Notes under the pieces: model-generated | Seen by the model: the letters and a program-made list of their open reading frames with translations, nothing else | What the model was told of the DNA's origin: nothing | Databases searched by the model: none | Translations under genes and position numbers: made by a program | Assembly: GCA_963842065.1 (NCBI GenBank) | Contig: CAWJEW010000006.1 | Location: 434,001 to 498,000, forward strand | DNA: 64,000 bases | Direction of reading: 5' to 3' | Source: CAITWD01 sp963842065 | GTDB lineage: Bacteria > Actinomycetota > Thermoleophilia > Miltoncostaeales > Miltoncostaeaceae | Shown here: positions 8,451-16,457 of the stretch, in pieces | Layout: each line of letters begins with the position of its first letter | How positions within the stretch are numbered: the stretch's first letter is position 1

Positions 8451-9737
8451 CTAGGCGGTCGCCGCAGCCAGGGCCTGGTCGATGTCGGCCAGGATGTCAT
8501 CGATGTGCTCGATGCCGACCGACAGGCGGACCATGTCGGCACTCACGCCGGCGTCCTCGAGCTCGCGCTCGTTGAGCTGGGAGTGGGTGGTCGTCGCGGG
8601 GTGAATGGCCAGCGACTTGGCGTCGCCGATGTTGGCCAGGTGTGAGATGAGCTTCAGGTTGTCGATGAAGCTCCGGCCGGCGTCCGAACCACCCTCGATA
8701 CCGAAGACGAGGATCGCGCCGTAGCCGCCGGACAGGATGCGGTTGGCGATGGCGTGATCCGGTGCGCTCGACAGGCCCGGATAGGACACCCAGTTCACCT
8801 TGGGGTGAGCGGACAGGTGCTCGGCGACGGCGAGGGCATTGGTCGAGTGGCGCTCGATGCGCAACGGCAGCGTCTCGATGCCCTGCAGGATGAGGAACGC
8901 GTTGAACGGCGACAGCGCCGCGCCGATGTTGCGCAGCAGCACGGTCCGGACGCGACCGATGTAGGCCGCCGGGCCGAGCGCGTCGGACCAAACCACCCCG
9001 TGATAGGAGGGGTCCGGCTTGGTCAGACCCGGGAATCGGTCCGAATGGGCCGGCCAGTCGAACTTGCCGGAGTCGACGATGATGCCGCCGATCGAGTTGC
9101 CGTGGCCGCCGATGAACTTCGTCAGCGAGTGCACCGAGATGTCGACGCCGTGATCGAACACGCGGCACAGGACCGGCGTCGGCACCGTGTTGTCGACGAT
9201 GAAGGGCAGGCCCTTGGCGTGCGCGGCATCCGACCATGCGTCGAGGTCGACCACGTTCACGCGTGGGTTCGCGATGGACTCGGCAAAGACCGCACGGGTC
9301 TTGTCGTCGGTCAGGCGCTCGACCTCGCCCGGGTCACTGGGGTTGACGAACCGCACCTCGATGCCGAACTGCGGGAGCGTGTGCGCGAACAGGTTGTAGG
9401 TGCCGCCGTACAGCGTCGACAGGGCGATGATGTTGTCGCCTGCGCGCGAGACGTTGAGCACCGAGTACGTCACGGCTGCCTGGCCCGAGGCGGTCACGTT
9501 CCCCGCGAGGCCGCCCTCAAGCTGGGTGATGCGCTGCTCGAGCACATCCCAGGTCGGGTTCATGATCCGGGTGTAGATGTTGCCCGGCGTGCGCAGGGCG
9601 AACAGGTCAGCGGCGTGTTCGGTGTCGTTGAAGACATACGAGGTCGTCTGGTAGATCGGCACCGCTCGGGCGTTGGTCGTCGGGTCCGGAACCTGGCCGC
9701 CATGCAGGGCAATCGTTTCAGGGTGCTGAGCGCTCAA
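8451..9737 (-). CDS. metY: O-acetylhomoserine sulfhydrylase (MetY)
   Basis: A PLP enzyme of the Cys/Met metabolism family that makes homocysteine from acylhomoserine and sulfide. Visible features are YTRIMNPTWDVLE, the ASGQAA phosphate-binding turn and the Schiff-base lysine K207 in SVHSLTKFIGGHG. TTG at 9737 was chosen because AGGA lies five bases upstream and the resulting 428 residues match the family. An in-frame TTG at 9857 would add about 40 atypical residues and has no ribosome-binding site. It is first gene of the metYXW operon. Confidence 0.9.
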   Translation of the reverse strand: MSAQHPETIALHGGQVPDPTTNARAVPIYQTTSYVFNDTEHAADLFALRTPGNIYTRIMNPTWDVLEQRITQLEGGLAGNVTASGQAAVTYSVLNVSRAGDNIIALSTLYGGTYNLFAHTLPQFGIEVRFVNPSDPGEVERLTDDKTRAVFAESIANPRVNVVDLDAWSDAAHAKGLPFIVDNTVPTPVLCRVFDHGVDISVHSLTKFIGGHGNSIGGIIVDSGKFDWPAHSDRFPGLTKPDPSYHGVVWSDALGPAAYIGRVRTVLLRNIGAALSPFNAFLILQGIETLPLRIERHSTNALAVAEHLSAHPKVNWVSYPGLSSAPDHAIANRILSGGYGAILVFGIEGGSDAGRSFIDNLKLISHLANIGDAKSLAIHPATTTHSQLNERELEDAGVSADMVRLSVGIEHIDDILADIDQALAAATA

Positions 9738-10016
9738 TTCATTCCTCGTCGGTTGGGCGGCCTGTGCCTGCGGCGCGCGCTTGCCGAAGAGCCGGGAAAG
9801 GGCCTGGGCGATCCGCCCGATCGGATTTCCGGGATCTTCCTGAGCATTAGAAGGCAATTGTATTGATTCCGTGAGTACCTGCGCGGTTCGGAGCCGAAAG
9901 GCATATTTCCATAAATACTACTAGATTTGTTGGAAACGCTACGGGCCGCGTCACGGGGTGTCAACGCCCGGCCTGCGCCGCCACGCCGCGGGACCGGCCC
10001 GCTATCGTTCCCGGCC
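9738..10016. other. Divergent intergenic region between metY and the cupin gene
   Basis: The only clearly AT-rich patch here is 9885-9945, containing ATACTACTAG and neighbouring A/T runs. It probably holds the met operon promoter and perhaps a repressor site. I could not fold a convincing SAM riboswitch here. Confidence 0.4.
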
Positions 10017-10451
10017 ATGGAACCCGGAATCAGCGTCACCCAACTTCAGCCCGACACGACCGAGCGCTTTGTCTCGCTGCGGCGCGAACTCGGCGTGAGC
10101 ACGTTCGGCATCAACCAGATCACCCTGCAGCCCGGCGAGCGCGGGCGGATCCACCGGCACGAGCGCCAGGAAGAGGTCTACATCGTCCTCGAGGGCACCC
10201 TCACGGTCTACACCGAGGGTGACCCGACCGACGTCCCGGCCGGAGGGCTCGTGCGGATCGCACCCGAGGTGCGTCGTCAGATGGCCAACCTCGGCCCGGA
10301 TCGCACCCTCCTGGTCGCCCTCGGCGGCGCCGTGGCCCACGATGGACGCGACGGCGTGGCGTTTGCCGACTGGGACGACACCACCGGTGGCGCGCCGCAG
10401 CAGATCCCCCTGCCGACGAACATCCCCGCCGACCAGCTGCGCACCGCCTGA
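10017..10451 (+). CDS. Cupin-domain protein
   Basis: A 144-residue single-domain cupin. Motif 1 is RIHRHERQEEVYIVLEG (HxH...E type) at about residues 45-60. Motif 2 is weaker, around VPAGGLVRIAPEVRRQM. Such proteins bind a metal or small ligand and can be isomerases, dioxygenases or sensors; the substrate is not predictable. It is divergent from metY and lies 26 bp from the convergent SpoIID gene. Confidence 0.8.
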   Translation: MEPGISVTQLQPDTTERFVSLRRELGVSTFGINQITLQPGERGRIHRHERQEEVYIVLEGTLTVYTEGDPTDVPAGGLVRIAPEVRRQMANLGPDRTLLVALGGAVAHDGRDGVAFADWDDTTGGAPQQIPLPTNIPADQLRTA

Positions 10452-10477
10452 GCTCGCCCGCCGGCCTGCGGCCGGGT

Positions 10478-12130
10478 CTACGGTGCCGGTGGTGCGCCGG
10501 CGCCGGTCGTCGTCGAGCCCGGCGGGACCAAGCCCGGTGGGGACGGCGTGCCGCTGGCCGCCGGGGCGGCGGGCGGTACAGGGACGATGAGCCGCTCGAG
10601 CGCCGCCGGGCGCGGGGCCGGGTCCTGGGCGATCGCCCGCATGATGACCGATCCGAACCCGAGCGTGCGCAGCTCCCGACGGGCGGCTGTCGCGGCCGTC
10701 TGCGTCTCAAGCCGGATCGCCACGACCAGATAGCGGCGGCGCCGAGCTGTGCCGCGGGCGATGATCTGCGTGCCGGGTGCGATACGCACGACGCGCGCCG
10801 CCAGACGACGCGCCGCCTGGCGGTTGGACGTGTCGCTTGCGACGACCAGATAGCTGCCCGGCGCGGGGTGCACCGCCGCCGGTAGCGGGGTCGCTGGCGG
10901 TCTGGTGACCGGCAACGACCCACCGGGGATCGCCGGCTGCTTGGGAACGGGCTGGTTGCTCTGCCCGATCCAGAACCAGGTGCTCGGGAGCCCCAGCGCG
11001 GCCTCGATATCGTTGCCGGTCATCACCGAGCTGGCGCCCGAGGCAAGGTAGACGCGCGCCGTCATCACCCGCGGGGACACGCCCCGCTTGAGCACCGCGA
11101 TCTCGGTGACCGTCCCGCCGGTCCCGAGCAGACCGCCAAGCTGGGCGCCGGTGTACCGCGGCGGGTGCGCCCACAGGTGCGTCGGGGAGACCACGTCGAA
11201 CGGATCCGGCACCCCGGTCAGATACGGCTCGGCCGGGCCGCCCCAGACGTTCTGCACGCTCTCGGTGTAGCCGCCATCGCTGGCGGCAAAGTACGCCTCG
11301 ACCACGGCCCCCTTGTAGGTCACCGCGTCGCCCGCCGTGTCCGCCACGGCGGCGTTGCTGCTGGCCGCCTCTGCGCGGACCCCGCCATACGCCTGGCTGC
11401 GGGTATCCGCGTAGACGTCGTAGGGCGCAGACGGGTTCTCCGAATGCAGGGCATAGCTGCGCGCAGCGATCGCTTGGGCCTGCAGCGCCGCCGGCGCCCA
11501 ACTGGCGGGCATCTCCGCCGGGACGACGCCGCGCAGGTACTGCTCCATGGCCACGACGTTGACGGCGCGGATCGTCCCGTCGTACGCGGAGACGGTCAGG
11601 TAGCCCCGGTAGGGGCGTGCGTCGAACGCCACCAGGCCAGCGCCGGTCGGCAGGATGTCCACCCCCTTGGTGCCGCGATCGAGGACCGCGCCCGCCGAGT
11701 CGGTGATGACGACCCCCCCTCCGCTCGGACGCACGACGTAATCGACGCCGGGGACGAGGGACCTGCGCACGCCCGTGGCGAGGTCGAGCAGCTGGCCGCT
11801 GCCCTGCACGCCCACCCCGAATTGCGCCGCGTAGTCGGCCAGGTCGACGCGGATGTTCCCGGTGGCCTCATGCGAGATCCTGGTCCCCCGGTAGAACCAC
11901 ACCAGGATCCGCGCGGCGCTCCAGCCGGCCCGCGCGGCGCCCTCGGCCCCGTACTGGGACATCCCGATCCCGTGCCCGTTGCCGCGCCCGTAGAACGTGA
12001 ACGTGACGGTCTGCGCGGCCGCCGGGCTGACGACGATTCCGGTCGCCAACACCGCCGCCGCACCTGCGGCGAGCATCCGACATCCTCGGCCGCGACGGAC
12101 CGCGGCGTGATGTCGGAGAGCGTGTGCCAT
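10478..12130 (-). CDS. Secreted SpoIID/LytB-domain protein with C-terminal SPOR domain
   Basis: A 550-residue exported protein. The signal peptide is at about 1-39, ending in SPAAAQ. A SpoIID (amidase-enhancer/lytic transglycosylase-like) domain follows, starting at GRGNGHGIGMSQYGA and including MEQYLRGVVPAEMP. A SPOR-like peptidoglycan-binding repeat is near residues 440-510. In the family these proteins cut or activate cutting of denuded glycan strands. The ATG at 12130 places the signal peptide at the N-terminus. No other sporulation gene is in the window, so a division or wall-turnover role is more likely. Confidence 0.85.
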   Translation of the reverse strand: MAHALRHHAAVRRGRGCRMLAAGAAAVLATGIVVSPAAAQTVTFTFYGRGNGHGIGMSQYGAEGAARAGWSAARILVWFYRGTRISHEATGNIRVDLADYAAQFGVGVQGSGQLLDLATGVRRSLVPGVDYVVRPSGGGVVITDSAGAVLDRGTKGVDILPTGAGLVAFDARPYRGYLTVSAYDGTIRAVNVVAMEQYLRGVVPAEMPASWAPAALQAQAIAARSYALHSENPSAPYDVYADTRSQAYGGVRAEAASSNAAVADTAGDAVTYKGAVVEAYFAASDGGYTESVQNVWGGPAEPYLTGVPDPFDVVSPTHLWAHPPRYTGAQLGGLLGTGGTVTEIAVLKRGVSPRVMTARVYLASGASSVMTGNDIEAALGLPSTWFWIGQSNQPVPKQPAIPGGSLPVTRPPATPLPAAVHPAPGSYLVVASDTSNRQAARRLAARVVRIAPGTQIIARGTARRRRYLVVAIRLETQTAATAARRELRTLGFGSVIMRAIAQDPAPRPAALERLIVPVPPAAPAASGTPSPPGLVPPGSTTTGAGAPPAP

Positions 12131-12280
12131 GCAGTGTCCGTCCGTCGAGGCTGCCGGCCGTCGCGCTGCACGGGCCGGGCGCGCGATCCAACTGGCGCCC
12201 AGGGCCCCGCGTGCGGCCCCGCGACCCGGCGAGGCCGTCCCCGGATTTTTCGGCGATAGCGCGCGCCGACTTAAGTAATC

Positions 12281-12309
12281 CGCCGCCGGGGCGCGCGCGC
12301 CCGGCGGCG
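12281..12309 (-). terminator. Perfect 10-bp hairpin after the LOG gene
   Basis: CGCCGCCGGG pairs with CCCGGCGGCG around a 9-nt GC loop. It begins four bases after the LOG stop and is followed on the minus strand by GGATTACTTAA, giving an intrinsic-terminator-like shape. Confidence 0.6.
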
Positions 12310-12312
12310 CGG

Positions 12313-12894
12313 TCAGGCGCGCACGCCCGCCGTGCGTGGCGGCAGCGGCATCTGACCGAGCGCGTCGAGCAGCCAATCCGGATCGGACCCCCGCACGAAG
12401 GCGTCCCGACGCGCGGGCTCGAGGAAGCCGTGGGCGATGCAGTGCTCAAGCATGTCGATGAACGGCTGCCAGAAGCGGTTGACGTCGAGCAGGCCGCAGG
12501 GGATCTGGTGCAGGCCCAACTGCGCCCAGGTCATCGCCTCGACCAGCTCGTCCAGGGTTCCGATCCCGCCCGGCAGCGCGATGACCGCGTCGGCCAGGTC
12601 CAGCATCGTGGCCTTGCGGTCGTGCATCGACCGGCTGACCCGCAGGTGGGTCAGGCCCTGGTGGATCGACTCTCGCCCGTCCATGAAGGCCGGGATCACG
12701 CCGGTCACATCGCCGCCGGCGGCAAGTGTCGCATCGGCCATGGCACCCATCAGGCCGAGTGCCCCGCCGCCGTAGACCAAGCCGATGCCGCGCGCCGCCA
12801 GGGCGCGGCCCATTGCCTGCGCCGCCTCACGGTAGGCGGGGTCCACCCCGTCGCGTGCTCCGCAGTAGACGACGATCCGCTCGAGTTCGCTCAC
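12313..12894 (-). CDS. LOG-family protein (cytokinin riboside 5'-monophosphate phosphoribohydrolase type)
   Basis: A 193-residue Rossmann-like protein with VYGGGALGLMG and the catalytic PGGIGTLDELVEAMTW motif (PGGxGTxxE). These hydrolyse nucleoside 5'-monophosphates to base and ribose 5-phosphate. Older annotation calls them lysine decarboxylases, which is wrong. The start is GTG. The gene is divergent from the LMW-PTP gene with 75 bp between them. Confidence 0.88.
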   Translation of the reverse strand: MSELERIVVYCGARDGVDPAYREAAQAMGRALAARGIGLVYGGGALGLMGAMADATLAAGGDVTGVIPAFMDGRESIHQGLTHLRVSRSMHDRKATMLDLADAVIALPGGIGTLDELVEAMTWAQLGLHQIPCGLLDVNRFWQPFIDMLEHCIAHGFLEPARRDAFVRGSDPDWLLDALGQMPLPPRTAGVRA

Positions 12895-12969
12895 GTCGTC
12901 AAGCCTAATGGGTGCTCGCCGCCAGGTCGTGCGGCCATCCAGGCGGCTCGGCGCGCTAGCCTCCCAGCG

Positions 12970-13488
12970 ATGCCCGCAGCTGCCCCCATCCCGCCCCCAT
13001 CCAGACGGCCGACCCGGGTCAGCTGCGTGTGCCAGGGCAACATCTGCCGATCTCCGATGGCGGCCGCGTCGAGGACGGCGCTGATGATCACCAGTGCCGG
13101 CACCGCCAGCCGGCACACGGGCAGGCCGGCCCATCCCGCAACCGTGGCCGAGCTCGCCGCGCACGGCATCCGGATCAGCCACTCGGCCCGCACCTTCGCC
13201 CCTGCCGACTTCGCGGATCTCGATCTCATCCTGGCGATGGACCACGCCAACGCCGCACACCTCGACGCGCTCGCCGGTCGCGCGCAGGACAGGTCCAAAA
13301 TCCCACTGATCCGCGATTTCGATTCCGCCGGCCCTCCGGGCGGCGAGGTCCCGGACCCCTACTCCGGCGGGCCCGCAGAGTACCGGCGGGTCTTCAACAT
13401 GCTCGACGCGGCGTGCCGCGGGGTCATCGCCCGAATCGCCGCCGAGGGGCCACCGCCGTGGGTCGCGTCCGTCACGGCGTACCGGTGA
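12970..13488 (+). CDS. Low-molecular-weight protein-tyrosine phosphatase
   Basis: 172 residues. The P-loop is C21-QGNIC-R27-SP (C-X5-R) and the general acid is in VPDPYSGG. About 13 extra Pro/Ala-rich residues precede the usual N-terminus. The class dephosphorylates tyrosine kinases of capsule export or acts on host targets; no partner kinase is nearby. The stop overlaps the next start as GTGA. Confidence 0.88.
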   Translation: MPAAAPIPPPSRRPTRVSCVCQGNICRSPMAAASRTALMITSAGTASRHTGRPAHPATVAELAAHGIRISHSARTFAPADFADLDLILAMDHANAAHLDALAGRAQDRSKIPLIRDFDSAGPPGGEVPDPYSGGPAEYRRVFNMLDAACRGVIARIAAEGPPPWVASVTAYR

Positions 13489-13946
13489 GCGGCGAGCCCG
13501 TCGACGACCACGCGCCCGAGGCCGAGGGCTGGAGCGTCGACCCGGACTTCCCGGACGACGACGTGGCACTGGCCACAACGGGCTTTTTCATGCTCGTTCG
13601 GCTCGCACCGCAGGACGTGCCCCTGGCACGGGCCGGCATCGAAGCCGTGGTCCGCTCGCTGCGTGACACGACGGGGCCCGACGCCCCGACCCTGGGCATG
13701 ATGGGCGTCCCGACCCTGATCGAAGATGGCCTGGTCCGCGCGACCTTGGCCGACGCCTCCCCATCCGCGCGTGAGGCGCTCGGCGAGCTCGAGCGCCTGG
13801 TGGTCGCGGCCGGCCCGACCGCCTGCGCAGCGGCCGCCGGCCGCATACGGGAGGCGATCCGGACGGCCAACGCACGGCTGGCGCCCGGCGCCGGCACGCG
13901 GGCACCCGACGGCCCGGACGCGCCCGGCGCCCCCCATCGGCCATAA
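13485..13946 (+). CDS. Hypothetical protein coupled to LMW-PTP
   Basis: 153 residues, GTG start overlapping the phosphatase stop (GTGA). It is mostly helical with an acidic N-terminus and an Ala/Pro/Gly tail; no known domain is recognised. The coupling argues that it is translated. Confidence 0.55.
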   Translation: MSGEPVDDHAPEAEGWSVDPDFPDDDVALATTGFFMLVRLAPQDVPLARAGIEAVVRSLRDTTGPDAPTLGMMGVPTLIEDGLVRATLADASPSAREALGELERLVVAAGPTACAAAAGRIREAIRTANARLAPGAGTRAPDGPDAPGAPHRP

Positions 13947-13992
13947 TGCGCGCTGTCGCGACCCGGCGTCGATTGGACTCCCGCTCATCGCC

Positions 13993-14589
13993 ATGCAGTT
14001 CACCCTGATCCGCCACGGCCAGTCGACCTTCAACGCCGCCCATCGCCTCAACGGCGACCCGTCGGTCCCGGTGCACCTCGATGCCCGCGGGCGCGTGCAG
14101 TGTGCTGAGCGTGCCGCCGAGCTCGCGCACCAGGACTTCGACGTCGCCGTGTACACCCCGTTCATACGCACCCAGGAATCGCTCGACATCCTGCTGGACG
14201 GCCGCAGCGTGCCGCGGGTGTGCATTCCCCAACTCGGCGACGTGCGCCTGGGCGTCTTCGAAGGCCGCCCCGTGCGCGAGTATCGCGCCTGGCGCAAGAC
14301 CCGCTCGCCGGATGAACGCCCGGACGGCGGTGAGAGCCGCATCGATGCGCTGACGCGCTACGTGGCGGGTGCGCAACGGCTCCTCGAGCTCGAGAGCTCC
14401 TCGCTCGTGGCGGTGCTCCACGACGTGCCGATCCGCTTCATCGCCAACGCCGCCAACGGCGACGACCCCATCACCGGCCCGATCACCACCATCGCCAACG
14501 CGGAGGTGACCGTGTTGGACCGCGCCGCGATGATCGGCGCGCTCCGGGTGATGCGGGCCCGACTCGGGCTGGCCCCGACGGCCGCCTGA
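13993..14589 (+). CDS. Histidine phosphatase superfamily protein
   Basis: 198 residues. The phospho-accepting motif is R7-H8-G9-Q, and VLHDVPIRF supplies the second active-site His. The length fits phosphoglycerate-mutase-like broad phosphatases. LGDVRLGVFEGR corresponds to the usual L.E...G.wEG segment. The substrate is not predictable. It lies 46 bp after the coupled hypothetical gene. Confidence 0.85.
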   Translation: MQFTLIRHGQSTFNAAHRLNGDPSVPVHLDARGRVQCAERAAELAHQDFDVAVYTPFIRTQESLDILLDGRSVPRVCIPQLGDVRLGVFEGRPVREYRAWRKTRSPDERPDGGESRIDALTRYVAGAQRLLELESSSLVAVLHDVPIRFIANAANGDDPITGPITTIANAEVTVLDRAAMIGALRVMRARLGLAPTAA

Positions 14590-14620
14590 CGACGCGTGCG
14601 CCCCGCGGCCGGTCGCTCGT

Positions 14621-15340
14621 CTAGGCGCGCGGGCCCAGATAGCGCTCAAACCATTCCAAGGTGCGCGCCCACGCCGCGCGCGCCGACGGCTCGTGGTAGG
14701 ACTGCGGGCGTTCGTCGCAATGGAAGGCGTGGCCGGCGCCGGGGTACCGGATGATCTCGGTGGGAACGGGCGCCGAGGCGAGCGCCACCCGCAGGAGCTC
14801 GACCTGCTCGACGGGAATGCTCTGGTCGGCGTCCCCGTACTGTCCGAGCCACGGCACCTTGACCTGCGGCGCCAGCTCGAGCAGCGGCGGCAGACCCATG
14901 CGGCCCTGCGCCACGCCGCCGCCGTAGAAGCCGACGCCCGCCCCGAGCGCGCAATGCGTCGCGGCGAACAGGCTCACCGACCCACCCATGCAGAAGCCGA
15001 CGACGCCGATCTGCGGTGCGGCGATCCCGTAGTCGGCGCACAACGCGAGCGTCAGATCGAGGTCCTCGCCCAGGCCGGCCGCCGTCAGCGCACCGATGTG
15101 CTCCATCGCGGCGCCGATGTCCCCGTAGTCGATCAGTGGGTCACCGGTGCGATGAAACAGATGCGGCGCGAGGGCCACGTAGCCCTCGGCCGCAAGCCGG
15201 CCGGCAACCGACTGGATGTGATGGTTGACCCCGAAGGCCTCCTGGATCACCACCACCCCGGCCCCGCGCGCCGTCGCGGGCTCAGCCACGTACACGTCCA
15301 TGGGGCCGTCTGAAGTCATCACGCTGCGCGTCGCCACCAC
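14621..15340 (-). CDS. Dienelactone hydrolase family protein
   Basis: A 239-residue alpha/beta hydrolase with Cys nucleophile C117 in GFCMGGS, Asp in YGDADQSIP and His in GHAFHC: the Cys-Asp-His triad of dienelactone hydrolases. It is often a general esterase rather than a chlorocatechol enzyme, and no aromatic pathway is nearby. AAGGAGGA lies almost against the first GTG, so the true start may be the next GTG at 15337 or ATG 15319. Its upstream region was truncated by the IS element at 15415. Confidence 0.85.
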   Translation of the reverse strand: MVATRSVMTSDGPMDVYVAEPATARGAGVVVIQEAFGVNHHIQSVAGRLAAEGYVALAPHLFHRTGDPLIDYGDIGAAMEHIGALTAAGLGEDLDLTLALCADYGIAAPQIGVVGFCMGGSVSLFAATHCALGAGVGFYGGGVAQGRMGLPPLLELAPQVKVPWLGQYGDADQSIPVEQVELLRVALASAPVPTEIIRYPGAGHAFHCDERPQSYHEPSARAAWARTLEWFERYLGPRA

Positions 15341-15408
15341 TCCTCCTTGCCGTTGCCGTCGGGTTCGTATTGCATTATGTCCGGCCCCGCGGCACAGGTA
15401 CCAGGGGA

Positions 15409-15414
15409 ACTAGG
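15409..15414. repeat. Target site duplication, left of IS
   Basis: ACTAGG matches the right-hand GCTAGG (16452-16457) at five of six bases. It fits the NCTAGN six-base target reported for IS481. The minus-strand TAG inside it is the transposase stop. Confidence 0.7.
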
Positions 15415-16354
15415 TGTAGTAACCCGGTAGGTCGTTGACACGGCTGATCGGCGGGCCACCGATGGCGGTGTGGTAGCGGTGGTAATTGTAGGTGTGCAGC
15501 CACTCGGCGTGTGCCGCGGTGCGCTCCGTGTCCGATGCGTAGGGGCGCACGTATGCCCACTCGTCGAGGAGTGTGCGGTTGAAACGTTCGATTTTGCCGT
15601 TGGTGCGCGGGGTGTACGGCCGGATGCGCCGGTGCTCAATTGCACCGAGCGCGGCCGTGAAACACATCCCGGTGTAGTTGCGGGCATTGTCCGTCAGTAC
15701 GGCATCCACGCAGATGCCGTACTGGCCAAAGAACCCCAGTGTGCGCTCGAGAAACCCTGCACATGTCGGCCCGCGCTCATCGTCGTGAATCTCTGAGTAG
15801 GCCAGGCGGCTAAAGGCATCGATGGCCGAGTGCACGTAGCTCATCCCACGGCTACGCGACTCGCGTCCAATGGAGCTGGCAGCACGTCCGCGTATGCGCC
15901 AGCCACCGCCGTCAGGGATGCGCCCGAGCTTTTTGACATCGATGTGCACCAGCTCTCCTGGCCGGGTGGTGTGGATCCGGCGGATCACGCGTCCGGTGGG
16001 CCGATCAAGCCAGCTCAGGCGGTTGATTCCCAAACGCACCAGCACTCGGTGCACCGTTGATGCCGAGAGCCCCAGCCGCCCGGCAATCCGTGCCGGCCCG
16101 AGTTTCAGGAGCGTGCGCAGCTCGAGGATCTGTTGCTGGATCTCATGCGGGGTCTGGTGCGGGCACGTACCTGGACGGCTGGAGCGATCGACAAGCCCAC
16201 GCTCGCCGCCTTCCTGCCAACGCCACCACCACTTGTAGGCCGTCGGACGCGAGATACCCATCTCGGCAGCAACATGGGCCACCGCTCGACCCGATTCGAT
16301 GCGCATCACCAAGGTCAGCCGACCCACGGGGGTCAGCCGCGCGTTAGCGTGCAT
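15410..16354 (-). CDS. IS481-family transposase
   Basis: A 314-residue DDE transposase. An N-terminal helix-turn-helix (VAHVAAEMGISRPTAYKWW, about 26-44) is followed by an HTH_Tnp-like second domain. The catalytic core has D139 (LVHIDVKKLG), D222 (VLTDNARNY) and E256 (NGKIERFNR). The frame is intact. It crosses the left terminal repeat and ends on a TAG formed by the duplicated target, outside the element itself. Confidence 0.93.
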   Translation of the reverse strand: MHANARLTPVGRLTLVMRIESGRAVAHVAAEMGISRPTAYKWWWRWQEGGERGLVDRSSRPGTCPHQTPHEIQQQILELRTLLKLGPARIAGRLGLSASTVHRVLVRLGINRLSWLDRPTGRVIRRIHTTRPGELVHIDVKKLGRIPDGGGWRIRGRAASSIGRESRSRGMSYVHSAIDAFSRLAYSEIHDDERGPTCAGFLERTLGFFGQYGICVDAVLTDNARNYTGMCFTAALGAIEHRRIRPYTPRTNGKIERFNRTLLDEWAYVRPYASDTERTAAHAEWLHTYNYHRYHTAIGGPPISRVNDLPGYYT

Positions 16355-16451
16355 TGTGAGCCTCCTGGGGTGTGGTTCCGTAGACAGCTCCACACTTGCC
16401 CAGGAGGCTCACCCCATCAAGCGGGTGTCAACAACGTGGGTGGGTACTACA
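15415..16451 (-). mobile_element. IS481-family insertion sequence, 1037 bp, complete
   Basis: It has imperfect 30-bp terminal inverted repeats (15415-15444 and 16422-16451), both starting TGTAGTA and sharing GTTGACAC, about 20 of 30 matching. Flanking NCTAGN duplications are present. The insertion is at the stop codon of the secreted GH-like gene (16453-18546). The duplication regenerates a TAG there, so that protein is not truncated. Confidence 0.9.
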
Positions 16452-16457
16452 GCTAGG
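16452..16457. repeat. Target site duplication, right of IS
   Basis: GCTAGG. The TAG read on the minus strand (16455-16453) is the stop codon of the neighbouring secreted GH-like gene. Confidence 0.7.

Noticed and set aside
9858..10016. SAM riboswitch upstream of metY
   Set aside because: I looked for a multi-stem leader before the metYXW operon but found no convincing paired stems or conserved core. A covariance search (Infernal with SAM-I, II and IV models) would settle it.
10478..12130. Evidence of endospore formation from the SpoIID domain
   Set aside because: SpoIID/LytB domains are widespread in non-spore-formers, a SPOR domain is attached, and no other sporulation gene is in view.
12313..12894. 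Lysine decarboxylase
   Set aside because: The PGGxGTxxE motif marks LOG-type phosphoribohydrolases; the decarboxylase name is a legacy error.
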